Shown piece after piece: positions 13,001-25,600 of a stretch of 64,000 nt of DNA. Positions within the stretch are counted from its first letter, which is position 1. Each line of letters begins with the position of its first letter. Below the pieces are notes generated by a model that did not search any database, was not told the DNA's origin, and saw only the letters and a program-made list of their open reading frames with translations. Location of the stretch: contig JASUTR010000137.1 in NCBI GenBank assembly GCA_035048495.1, positions 1 to 64,000 on the forward strand, read 5' to 3'. The position numbers were made by a program, and so were the translations under genes. This stretch comes from Euptelea pleiosperma. Taxonomy: Eukaryota; Streptophyta; Magnoliopsida; Ranunculales; Eupteleaceae.

Positions 13001-14867
13001 GTTGAAACAATAGTAATGGAAGAGTTTGAGTCCAATTACGAGGTCTGGTTGCGAAAAAGTCACAAGTTATAGGCTTCGGAATGTAACACACAAACTGAGT
13101 CCAATTTGAGACGTTGACGCACGGATGGAGCTAACTTGTTTCGACTGTCCCGAATCTTGTTCCAACACTTCAAATGTGTTGAAACAATAGTGATGGAAGA
13201 GTTTGAGTCCAATTACGAGGTCTGGTTGCGAAAAAGTCACAAGTTATAGGCTTCGGAATGTAACACACAAACTGAGTCCAATTTGAGACGTTGACGCACG
13301 GATGGAGCTAACTTGTTTCGACTGTCCCGAATCTTGTTCCAACACTTCAAATGTGTTGAAACAATAGTAATGGAAGAGTTTGAGTCCAATTACGAGGTCT
13401 GGTTGCGAAAAAGTCACAAGTTATAGGCTTCGGAATGTAACACACAAACTGAGTCCAATTTGAGACGTTGACGCACGGATGGAGCTAACTTGTTTCGACT
13501 GTACCGAATCTTTCTCCAACACTTCAAATGTGTTGAAACAATAGTAATGGAAGAGTTTGAGTCTAATTACGAGGTCTGGTTGCGAAAAAGTCACAAGTTA
13601 TAGGCTTCGGAATGTAACACACAAACTGAGTCCAATTTGAGACGTTGACGCACGGATGGAGCTAACTTGTTTCGACTGTCCCGAATCTTGTTCCAACACT
13701 TCAAATGTGTTGAAACAATAGTGATGGAAGAGTTTGAGTCCAATTACGAGGTCTGGTTGCGAAAAAGTCACAAGTTATAGGCTTCGGAATGTAACACACA
13801 AAATGAGTCCAATTTGAGACGTTGACGCACGGATGGAGCTAACTTGTTTCGACTGTCCCGAATCTTGTTCCAACACTTCAAATGTGTTGAAACAATAGTG
13901 ATGGAAGAGTTTGAGTCCAATTACGAGGTCTGGTTGCGAAAAAGTCACAAGTTATAGGCTTCGGAATGTAACACACAAACTGAGTCCAATTTGAGACGTT
14001 GACGCACGGATGGAGCTAACTTGTTTCGACTGGTCCGAATCTTGCTCCAACACTTCAAATGTGTTGAAACAATAGTAATGGAAGAGTTTGAGTCTAATTA
14101 CGAGGTCTGGTTGCGAAAAAGTCACAAGTTATAGGCTTCGGAATGTAACACACAAAATGAGTCCAATTTGAGACGTTGACGCACGGATGGAGCTAACTTG
14201 TTTCGACTGTCCCGAATCTTGTTCCAACACTTCAAATGTGTTGAAACAATAGTGATGGAAGAGTTTGAGTCCAATTACGAGGTCTGGTTGCGAAAAAGTC
14301 ACAAGTTATAGGCTTCGGAATGTAACACACAAAATGAGTCCAATTTGAGACGTTGACGCACGGATGGAGCTAACTTGTTTCGACTGTCCCGAATCTTGTT
14401 CCAACACTTCAAATGTGTTGAAACAATAGTGATGGAAGAGTTTGAGTCCAATTACGAGGTCTGGTTGCGAAAAAGTCACAAGTTATAGGCTTCGGAATGT
14501 AACACACAAACTGAGTCCAATTTGAGACGTTGACGCACGGATGGAGCTAACTTGTTTCGACTGTCCCGAATCTTGTTCCAACACTTCAAATGTGTTGAAA
14601 CAATAGTAATGGAAGAGTTTGAGTCTAATTACGAGGTCCTGGTTGCGAAAAAGTCACAAGTTATAGGCTTCGGAATGTAACACACAAACTGAGTCCAATT
14701 TGAGACGTTGACGCACGGATGGAGCTAACTTGTTTCGACTGTCCCGAATCTTGTTCCAACACTTCAAATGTGTTGAAACAATAGTAATGGAAGAGTTTGA
14801 GTCCAATTACGAGCTCTGGTTGCGAAAAAGTCACAAGTTATAGGCTTCGGAATGTAACACACAAACT

Positions 14868-16809
14868 GAGTCCAATTTGAGACGTTGACGCACGGATGGA
14901 GCTAACTTGTTTCGACTGTCCGAATCTTGCTCCAACACTTCAAATGTGTTGAAACAATAGTAATGGAAGAGTTTGAGTCTAATTACGAGGTCTGGTTGCG
15001 AAAAAGTCACAAGTTATAGGCTTCGGAATGTAACACACAAAATGAGTCCAATTTGAGACGTTGACGCACGGATGGAGCTAACTTGTTTCGACTGTCCCGA
15101 ATCTTGTTCCAACACTTCAAATGTGTTGAAACAATAGTGATGGAAGAGTTTGAGTCCAATTACGAGGTCTGGTTGCGAAAAAGTCACAAGTTATAGGCTT
15201 CGGAATGTAACACACAAAATGAGTCCAATTTGAGACGTTGACGCACGGATGGAGCTAACTTGTTTCGACTGTCCGAATCTTGTTCCAACACTTCAAATGT
15301 GTTGAAACAATAGTAATGGAAGAGTTTGAGTCCAATTACGAGGTCTGGTTGCGAAAAAGTCACAAGTTATAGGCTTCGGAATGTAACACACAAACTGAGT
15401 CCAATTTGAGACGTTGACGCACGGATGGAGCTAACTTGTTTCGACTGTCCGAATCTTGCTCCAACACTTCAAATGTGTTGAAACAATAGTAATGGAAGAG
15501 TTTGAGTCTAATTACGAGGTCTGGTTGCGAAAAAGTCACAAGTTATAGGCTTCGGAATGTAACACACAAAATGAGTCCAATTTGAGACGTTGACGCACGG
15601 ATGGAGCTAACTTGTTTCGACTGTCCCGAATCTTGTTCCAACACTTCAAATGTGTTGAAACAATAGTGATGGAAGAGTTTGAGTCCAATTACGAGGTCTG
15701 GTTGCGAAAAAGTCACAAGTTATAGGCTTCGGAATGTAACACACAAAATGAGTCCAATTTGAGACGTTGACGCACGGATGGAGCTAACTTGTTTCGACTG
15801 TCCCGAATCTTGTTCCAACACTTCAAATGTGTTGAAACAATAGGGATGGAAGAGTTTGAGTCCAATTACGAGGTCTGGTTGCGAAAAAGTCACAAGTTAT
15901 AGGCTTCGGAATGTAACACACAAAATGAGTCCAATTTGAGACGTTGACGCACGGATGGAGCTAACTTGTTTCGACTGTCCCGAATCTTGTTCCAACACTT
16001 CAAATGTGTTGAAACAATAGTAATGGAAGAGTTTGAGTCTAATTACGAGGTCCGGTTGCGAAAAAGTCACAAGTTATAGGCTTCGGAATGTAACACACAA
16101 ACTGAGTCCAATTTGAGACGTTGACGCACGGATGGAGCTAACTTGTTTCGACTGTCCGAATCTTGCTCCAACACTTCAAATGTGTTGAAACAAAAGTAAT
16201 GGAAGAGTTTGAGTCCAATTACGAGCACTGGTTGCGAAAAAGTAACAAGTTATAGGCTTCGGAATGTAACACACAAACTGAGTCCAATTTGAGACGTTGA
16301 CGCACGGATGGAGCTAACTTGTTTCGACTGTCCCAAATCTTATTCCAACACTTCAAATGTGTTGAAACAATAGTGATGGAAGAGTTTGAGTCCAATTACG
16401 AGGTCTGGTTGCGAAAAAGTCACAAGTTATAGGCTTCGGAATGTAACACACAAAATGAGTCCAATTTGAGACGTTGACGCACGGATGGAGCTAACTTGTT
16501 TCGACTGTCCCGAATCTTGTTCCAACACTTCAAATGTGTTGAAACAATAGTGATGGAAGAGTTTGAGTCCAATTACGAGGTCTGGTTGCGAAAAAGTCAC
16601 AAGTTATAGGCTTCGGAATGTAACACACAAACTGAGTCCAATTTGAGACGTTGACGCACGGATGGAGCTAACTTGTTTCGACTGTCCGAATCTTGCTCCA
16701 ACACTTCAAATGTGTTGAAACAATAGTAATGGAAGAGTTTGAGTCTAATTACGAGGTCTGGTTGCGAAAAAGTCACAAGTTATAGGCTTCGGAATGTAAC
16801 ACACAAAAT
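14868..16809. repeat. Eleven-monomer block Y, second copy
   Basis: 1942 bp, with the same unit order as 7439-9383. GGGATGG is at 15843, 7428 bp after its partner at 8415, which is 42 monomers. Differences from copy 1: the GAATTC site is now GAGTTTGAG although GAGGTCCGG is kept; the third unit has GAGGTCTGG; and most CTGGTCC motifs are CTGTCC, which accounts for the 3-bp shorter length. Either this copy lost the EcoRI site or copy 1 gained it. Confidence 0.8.
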
Positions 16810-17340
16810 GAGTCCAATTTGAGACGTTGACGCACGGATGGAGCTAACTTGTTTCGACTGTCCCGAATCTTATTCCAACACTTCAAATGTGTTGAAACAA
16901 TAGTAATGGAAGAGTTTGAGTCCAATTACGAGCTCTGGTTGCGAAAAAGTCACAAGTTATAGGCTTCGGAATGTAACACACAAACTGAGTCCAATTTGAG
17001 ACGTTGACGCACGGATGGAGCTAACTTGTTTCGACTGTCCCAAATCTTGTTCCAACACTTCAAATCTGTTGAAACAAAAGTAATGGAAGAGTTTGAGTCC
17101 AATTACGAGGTCTGGTTGCGAAAAAGTCACAAGTTATAGGCTTCGGAATGTAACACACAAACTGAGTCCAATTTGAGACGTTGACGCACGGATGGAGCTA
17201 ACTTGTTTCGACTGTCCCAAATCTTATTCCAACACTTCAAATCTGTTGAAACAAAAGTAATGGAAGAGTTTGAGTCCAATTACGAGCACTGGTTGCGAAA
17301 AAGTAACAAGTTATAGGCTTCGGAATGTAACACACAAACT
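16810..17340. repeat. Type D-like cluster 3 (three units)
   Basis: Units at 16810, 16987 and 17164 show a mix. The first has CCCGAATCTTATTCC with GAGCTCTGG. The second has CCCAAATCTTGTTCC with AAATCTG, CAAAAG and GAGGTCTGG. The third is a full D unit with GAGCACTGG and GTAACAAG. Mosaic diagnostic sites within single monomers suggest exchange shorter than a monomer. The cluster follows block Y copy 2, as cluster 2 follows copy 1. Confidence 0.75.
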
Positions 17341-19285
17341 GAGTCCAATTTGAGACGTTGACGCACGGATGGAGCTAACTTGTTTCGACTGTCCGAATCT
17401 TGCTCCAACACTTCAAATGTGTTGAAACAATAGTAATGGAAGAGTTTGAGTCTAATTACGAGGTCTGGTTGCGAAAAAGTCACAAGTTATAGGCTTCGGA
17501 ATGTAACACACAAAATGAGTCCAATTTGAGACGTTGACGCACGGATGGAGCTAACTTGTTTCGACTGTCCCGAATCTTGTTCCAACACTTCAAATGTGTT
17601 GAAACAATAGTGATGGAAGAGTTTGAGTCCAATTACGAGGTCTGGTTGCGAAAAAGTCACAAGTTATAGGCTTCGGAATGTAACACACAAAATGAGTCCA
17701 ATTTGAGACGTTGACGCACGGATGGAGCTAACTTGTTTCGACTGTCCCGAATCTTGTTCCAACACTTCAAATGTGTTGAAACAATAGTAATGGAAGAGTT
17801 TGAGTCCAATTACGAGGTCTGGTTGCGAAAAAGTCACAAGTTATAGGCTTCGGAATGTAACACACAAAATGAGTCCAATTTGAGACGTTGACGCACGGAT
17901 GGAGCTAACTTGTTTCGACTGTCCCGAATCTTGTTCCAACACTTCAAATGTGTTGAAACAATAGTGATGGAAGAGTTTGAGTCCAATTACGAGGTCTGGT
18001 TGCGAAAAAGTCACAAGTTATAGGCTTCGGAATGTAACACACAAAATGAGTCCAATTTGAGACGTTGACGCACGGATGGAGCTAACTTGTTTCGACTGTC
18101 CCGAATCTTGTTCCAACACTTCAAATGTGTTGAAACAATAGTGATGGAAGAGTTTGAGTCCAATTACGAGGTCTGGTTGCGAAAAAGTCACAAGTTATAG
18201 GCTTCGGAATGTAACACACAAAATGAGTCCAATTTGAGACGTTGACGCACGGATGGAGCTAACTTGTTTCGACTGTCCCGAATCTTGTTCCAACACTTCA
18301 AATGTGTTGAAACAATAGTGATGGAAGAGTTTGAGTCCAATTACGAGGTCTGGTTGCGAAAAAGTCACAAGTTATAGGCTTCGGAATGTAACACACAAAC
18401 TGAGTCCAATTTGAGACGTTGACGCACGGATGGAGCTAACTTGTTTCGACTGTCCCGAATCTTGTTCCAACACTTCAAATGTGTTGAAACAATAGTATGG
18501 AAGAGTTTGAGTCCAATTACGAGGTCTGGTTGCGAAAAAGTCACAAGTTATAGGCTTCGGAATGTAACACACAAACTGAGTCCAATTTGAGACGTTGACG
18601 CACGGATGGAGCTAACTTGTTTCGACTGTCCCGAATCTTGTTCCAACACTTCAAATGTGTTGAAACAATAGTAATGGAAGAGTTTGAGTCCAATTACGAG
18701 GTCTGGTTGCGAAAAAGTCACAAGTTATAGGCTTCGGAATGTAACACACAAACTGAGTCCAATTTGAGACGTTGACGCACGGATGGAGCTAACTTGTTTC
18801 GACTGTCCCGAATCTTGTTCCAACACTTCAAATGTGTTGAAACAATAGTAATGGAAGAGTTTGAGTCCAATTACGAGGTCTGGTTGCGAAAAAGTCACAA
18901 GTTATAGGCTTCGGAATGTAACACACAAACTGAGTCCAATTTGAGACGTTGACGCACGGATGGAGCTAACTTGTTTCGACTGTCCCGAATCTTGTTCCAA
19001 CACTTCAAATGTGTTGAAACAATAGTAATGGAAGAGTTTGAGTCCAATTACGAGGTCTGGTTGCGAAAAAGTCACAAGTTATAGGCTTCGGAATGTAACA
19101 CACAAACTGAGTCCAATTTGAGACGTTGACGCACGGATGGAGCTAACTTGTTTCGACTGGTCCGAATCTTGCTCCAACACTTCAAATGTGTTGAAACAAT
19201 AGTAATGGAAGAGTTTGAGTCTAATTACGAGGTCTGGTTGCGAAAAAGTCACAAGTTATAGGCTTCGGAATGTAACACACAAAAT

Positions 19286-19639
19286 GAGTCCAATTTGAGA
19301 CGTTGACGCACGGATGGAGCTAACTTGTTTCGACTGGTCCGAATCTTGCTCCAACACTTCAAATGTGTTGAAACAATAGTAATGGAAGAGTTTGAGTCCA
19401 ATTACGAGCTCTGGTTGCGAAAAAGTAACAAGTTATAGGCTTCGGAATGTAACACACAAACTGAGTCCAATTTGAGACGTTGACGCACGGATGGAGCTAA
19501 CTTGTTTCGACTGACCCAAATCTTATTCCAACACTTCAAATCTGTTGAAACAAAAGTAATGGAAGAGTTTGAGTCCAATTACGAGCACTGGTTGCGAAAA
19601 AGTAACAAGTTATAGGCTTCGGAATGTAACACACAAACT
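19286..19639. repeat. Type D-like cluster 4 (two units)
   Basis: The first unit has GGTCCGAATCTTGCTCC with GAGCTCTGG and GTAACAAG. The second has GACCCAAATCTTATTCC, AAATCTG, CAAAAG, GAGCACTGG and GTAACAAG. This is the last full D monomer on the left; none is seen again until 51121. A lone GAGCACTGG in an otherwise C-like unit occurs near 21883. Confidence 0.75.
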
Positions 19640-22600
19640 GAGTCCAATTTGAGACGTTGACGCACGGATGGAGCTAACTTGTTTCGACTGTTCCGAATCT
19701 TGCTCCAACACTTCAAATGTGTTGAAACAATAGTAATGGAAGAGTTTGAGTCTAATTACGAGGTCTGGTTGCGAAAAAGTCACAAGTTATAGGCTTCGGA
19801 ATGTAACACACAAAATGAGTCCAATTTGAGACGTTGACGCACGGATGGAGCTAACTTGTTTCGACTGTCCCGAATCTTGTTCCAACACTTCAAATGTGTT
19901 GAAACAATAGTGATGGAAGAGTTTGAGTCCAATTACGAGGTCTGGTTGCGAAAAAGTCACAAGTTATAGGCTTCGGAATGTAACACACAAAATGAGTCCA
20001 ATTTGAGACGTTGACGCACGGATGGAGCTAACTTGTTTCGACTGTCCCGAATCTTGTTCCAACACTTCAAATGTGTTGAAACAATAGTGATGGAAGAGTT
20101 TGAGTCCAATTACGAGGTCTGGTTGCGAAAAAGTCACAAGTTATAGGCTTCGGAATGTAACACACAAAATGAGTCCAATTTGAGACGTTGACGCACGGAT
20201 GGAGCTAACTTGTTTCGACTGTCCCGAATCTTGTTCCAACACTTCAAATGTGTTGAAACAATAGTGATGGAAGAGTTTGAGTCCAATTACGAGGTCTGGT
20301 TGCGAAAAAGTCACAAGTTATAGGCTTCGGAATGTAACACACAAACTGAGTCCAATTTGAGACGTTGACGCACGGATGGAGCTAACTTGTTTCGACTGTC
20401 CCGAATCTTGTTCCAACACTTCAAATGTGTTGAAACAATAGTAATGGAAGAGTTTGAGTCTAATTACGAGGTCCTGGTTGCGAAAAAGTCACAAGTTATA
20501 GGCTTCGGAATGTAACACACAAACTGAGTCCAATTTGAGACGTTGACGCACGGATGGAGCTAACTTGTTTCGACTGGTCCGAATCTTGCTCCAACACTTC
20601 AAATGTGTTGAAACAATAGTAATGGAAGAGTTTGAGTCCAATTACGAGGTCTGGTTGCGAAAAAGTAACAAGTTATAGGCTTCGGAATGTAACACACAAA
20701 CTGAGTCCAATTTGAGACGTTGACGCACGGATGGAGCTAACTTGTTTCGACTGTCCCGAATCTTGTTCCAACACTTCAAATGTGTTGAAACAATAGTGAT
20801 GGAAGAGTTTGAGTCCAATTACGAGGTCTGGTTGCGAAAAAGTCACAAGTTATAGGCTTCGGAATGTAACACACAAAATGAGTCCAATTTGAGACGTTGA
20901 CGCACGGATGGAGCTAACTTGTTTCGACTGTCCCGAATCTTGTTCCAACACTTCAAATGTGTTGAAACAATAGTGATGGAAGAGTTTGAGTCCAATTACG
21001 AGGTCTGGTTGCGAAAAAGTCACAAGTTATAGGCTTCGGAATGTAACACACAAACTGAGTCCAATTTGAGACGTTGACGCACGGATGGAGCTAACTTGTT
21101 TCGACTGTCCGAATCTTGCTCCAACACTTCAAATGTGTTGAAACAATAGTAATGGAAGAGTTTGAGTCTAATTACGAGGTCTGGTTGCGAAAAAGTCACA
21201 AGTTATAGGCTTCGGAATGTAACACACAAAATGAGTCCAATTTGAGACGTTGACGCACGGATGGAGCTAACTTGTTTCGACTGTCCCGAATCTTGTTCCA
21301 ACACTTCAAATGTGTTGAAACAATAGTGATGGAAGAGTTTGAGTCCAATTACGAGGTCTGGTTGCGAAAAAGTCACAAGTTATAGGCTTCGGAATGTAAC
21401 ACACAAAATGAGTCCAATTTGAGACGTTGACGCACGGATGGAGCTAACTTGTTTCGACTGTCCCGAATCTTGTTCCAACACTTCAAATGTGTTGAAACAA
21501 TAGTATGGAAGAGTTTGAGTCCAATTACGAGGTCTGGTTGCGAAAAAGTCACAAGTTATAGGCTTCGGAATGTAACACACAAACTGAGTCCAATTTGAGA
21601 CGTTGACGCACGGATGGAGCTAACTTGTTTCGACTGTCCCGAATCTTGTTCCAACACTTCAAATGTGTTGAAACAATAGTAATGGAAGAGTTTGAGTCTA
21701 ATTACGAGGTCCTGGTTGCGAAAAAGTCACAAGTTATAGGCTTCGGAATGTAACACACAAACTGAGTCCAATTTGAGACGTTGACGCACGGATGGAGCTA
21801 ACTTGTTTCGACTGTCCGAATCTTGCTCCAACACTTCAAATGTGTTGAAACAATAGTAATGGAAGAGTTTGAGTCCAATTACGAGCACTGGTTGCGAAAA
21901 AGTCACAAGTTATAGGCTTCGGAATGTAACACACAAACTGAGTCCAATTTGAGACGTTGACGCACGGATGGAGCTAACTTGTTTCGACTGTCCCGAATCT
22001 TGTTCCAACACTTCAAATGTGTTGAAACAATAGTGATGGAAGAGTTTGAGTCCAATTACGAGGTCTGGTTGCGAAAAAGTCACAAGTTATAGGCTTCGGA
22101 ATGTAACACACAAAATGAGTCCAATTTGAGACGTTGACGCACGGATGGAGCTAACTTGTTTCGACTGTCCCGAATCTTGTTCCAACACTTCAAATGTGTT
22201 GAAACAATAGTGATGGAAGAGTTTGAGTCCAATTACGAGGTCTGGTTGCGAAAAAGTCACAAGTTATAGGCTTCGGAATGTAACACACAAACTGAGTCCA
22301 ATTTGAGACGTTGACGCACGGATGGAGCTAACTTGTTTCGACTGTCCCGAATCTTGTTCCAACACTTCAAATGTGTTGAAACAATAGTAATGGAAGAGTT
22401 TGAGTCTAATTACGAGGTCTGGTTGCGAAAAAGTCACAAGTTATAGGCTTCGGAATGTAACACACAAACTGAGTCCAATTTGAGACGTTGACGCACGGAT
22501 GGAGCTAACTTGTTTCGACTGTCCCGAATCTTGTTCCAACACTTCAAATGTGTTGAAACAATAGTAATGGAAGAGTTTGAGTCCAATTACGAGGTCTGGT

Positions 22601-25600
22601 TGCGAAAAAGTCACAAGTTATAGGCTTCGGAATGTAACACACAAACTGAGTCCAATTTGAGACGTTGACGCACGGATGGAGCTAACTTGTTTCGACTGTC
22701 CCGAATCTTGTTCCAACACTTCAAATGTGTTGAAACAATAGTAATGGAAGAGTTTGAGTCCAATTACGAGGTCTGGTTGCGAAAAAGTCACAAGTTATAG
22801 GCTTCGGAATGTAACACACAAACTGAGTCCAATTTGAGACGTTGACGCACGGATGGAGCTAACTTGTTTCGACTGTCCCGAATCTTGTTCCAACACTTCA
22901 AATGTGTTGAAACAATAGTAATGGAAGAGTTTGAGTCCAATTACGAGGTCTGGTTGCGAAAAAGTCACAAGTTATAGGCTTCGGAATGTAACACACAAAC
23001 TGAGTCCAATTTGAGACGTTGACGCACGGATGGAGCTAACTTGTTTCGACTGTCCGAATCTTGTTCCAACACTTCAAATGTGTTGAAACAATAGTAATGG
23101 AAGAGTTTGAGTCCAATTACGAGGTCTGGTTGCGAAAAAGTCACAAGTTATAGGCTTCGGAATGTAACACACAAAATGAGTCCAATTTGAGACGTTGACG
23201 CACGGATGGAGCTAACTTGTTTCGACTGTCCCGAATCTTGTTCCAACACTTCAAATGTGTTGAAACAATAGTGATGGAAGAGTTTGAGTCCAATTACGAG
23301 GTCTGGTTGCGAAAAAGTCACAAGTTATAGGCTTCGGAATGTAACACACAAACTGAGTCCAATTTGAGACGTTGACGCACGGATGGAGCTAACTTGTTTC
23401 GACTGTCCCGAATCTTGTTCCAACACTTCAAATGTGTTGAAACAATAGTAATGGAAGAGTTTGAGTCCAATTACGAGGTCTGGTTGCGAAAAAGTCACAA
23501 GTTATAGGCTTCGGAATGTAACACACAAAATGAGTCCAATTTGAGACGTTGACGCACGGATGGAGCTAACTTGTTTCGACTGTCCCGAATCTTGTTCCAA
23601 CACTTCAAATGTGTTGAAACAATAGTGATGGAAGAGTTTGAGTCCAATTACGAGGTCTGGTTGCGAAAAAGTCACAAGTTATAGGCTTCGGAATGTAACA
23701 CACAAACTGAGTCCAATTTGAGACGTTGACGCACGGATGGAGCTAACTTGTTTCGACTGTCCCGAATCTTGTTCCAACACTTCAAATGTGTTGAAACAAT
23801 AGTAATGGAAGAGTTTGAGTCCAATTACGAGGTCTGGTTGCGAAAAAGTCACAAGTTATAGGCTTCGGAATGTAACACACAAACTGAGTCCAATTTGAGA
23901 CGTTGACGCACGGATGGAGCTAACTTGTTTCGACTGTCCCGAATCTTGTTCCAACACTTCAAATGTGTTGAAACAATAGTAATGGAAGAGTTTGAGTCCA
24001 ATTACGAGGTCTGGTTGCGAAAAAGTCACAAGTTATAGGCTTCGGAATGTAACACACAAACTGAGTCCAATTTGAGACGTTGACGCACGGATGGAGCTAA
24101 CTTGTTTCGACTGTCCCGAATCTTGTTCCAACACTTCAAATGTGTTGAAACAATAGTAATGGAAGAGTTTGAGTCCAATTACGAGGTCTGGTTGCGAAAA
24201 AGTCACAAGTTATAGGCTTCGGAATGTAACACACAAACTGAGTCCAATTTGAGACGTTGACGCACGGATGGAGCTAACTTGTTTCGACTGTCCCGAATCT
24301 TGTTCCAACACTTCAAATGTGTTGAAACAATAGTAATGGAAGAGTTTGAGTCCAATTACGAGGTCTGGTTGCGAAAAAGTCACAAGTTATAGGCTTCGGA
24401 ATGTAACACACAAACTGAGTCCAATTTGAGACGTTGACGCACGGATGGAGCTAACTTGTTTCGACTGTCCCGAATCTTGTTCCAACACTTCAAATGTGTT
24501 GAAACAATAGTAATGGAAGAGTTTGAGTCCAATTACGAGGTCTGGTTGCGAAAAAGTCACAAGTTATAGGCTTCGGAATGTAACACACAAACTGAGTCCA
24601 ATTTGAGACGTTGACGCACGGATGGAGCTAACTTGTTTCGACTGTCCCGAATCTTGTTCCAACACTTCAAATGTGTTGAAACAATAGTAATGGAAGAGTT
24701 TGAGTCCAATTACGAGGTCTGGTTGCGAAAAAGTCACAAGTTATAGGCTTCGGAATGTAACACACAAACTGAGTCCAATTTGAGACGTTGACGCACGGAT
24801 GGAGCTAACTTGTTTCGACTGTCCCGAATCTTGTTCCAACACTTCAAATGTGTTGAAACAATAGTAATGGAAGAGTTTGAGTCCAATTACGAGGTCTGGT
24901 TGCGAAAAAGTCACAAGTTATAGGCTTCGGAATGTAACACACAAACTGAGTCCAATTTGAGACGTTGACGCACGGATGGAGCTAACTTGTTTCGACTGTC
25001 CGAATCTTGTTCCAACACTTCAAATGTGTTGAAACAATAGTAATGGAAGAGTTTGAGTCCAATTACGAGGTCTGGTTGCGAAAAAGTCACAAGTTATAGG
25101 CTTCGGAATGTAACACACAAACTGAGTCCAATTTGAGACGTTGACGCACGGATGGAGCTAACTTGTTTCGACTGTCCCGAATCTTGTTCCAACACTTCAA
25201 ATGTGTTGAAACAATAGTAATGGAAGAGTTTGAGTCCAATTACGAGGTCTGGTTGCGAAAAAGTCACAAGTTATAGGCTTCGGAATGTAACACACAAAAT
25301 GAGTCCAATTTGAGACGTTGACGCACGGATGGAGCTAACTTGTTTCGACTGTCCCGAATCTTGTTCCAACACTTCAAATGTGTTGAAACAATAGTGATGG
25401 AAGAGTTTGAGTCCAATTACGAGGTCTGGTTGCGAAAAAGTCACAAGTTATAGGCTTCGGAATGTAACACACAAACTGAGTCCAATTTGAGACGTTGACG
25501 CACGGATGGAGCTAACTTGTTTCGACTGTCCCGAATCTTGTTCCAACACTTCAAATGTGTTGAAACAATAGTAATGGAAGAGTTTGAGTCCAATTACGAG

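Larger units (their letters stand above)
365..22293. repeat. Left heterogeneous domain (mixed variants A-D)
   Basis: About 124 monomers in which variant classes alternate every one to three units. Type B (AAAATGAG at the junction, GTGATGG at 94-100) is abundant. Type C (CTTGCTCC with CTGTCCGAATC, CTGGTCCGAATC or CTGTTCCGAATC, plus GAGTCTAATT) is frequent and is usually followed by a type B copy. Type D (CTTATTCC, AAATCTG, CAAAAG, GAGCACTGG or GAGCTCTGG, GTAACAAG) forms small clusters. Rare variants (GGGATGG, GGTCCGG, GAGGTCCTGG, GTATGG) recur at distances that are whole multiples of the monomer, showing block duplication. No gene or other element lies inside. Confidence 0.85.
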
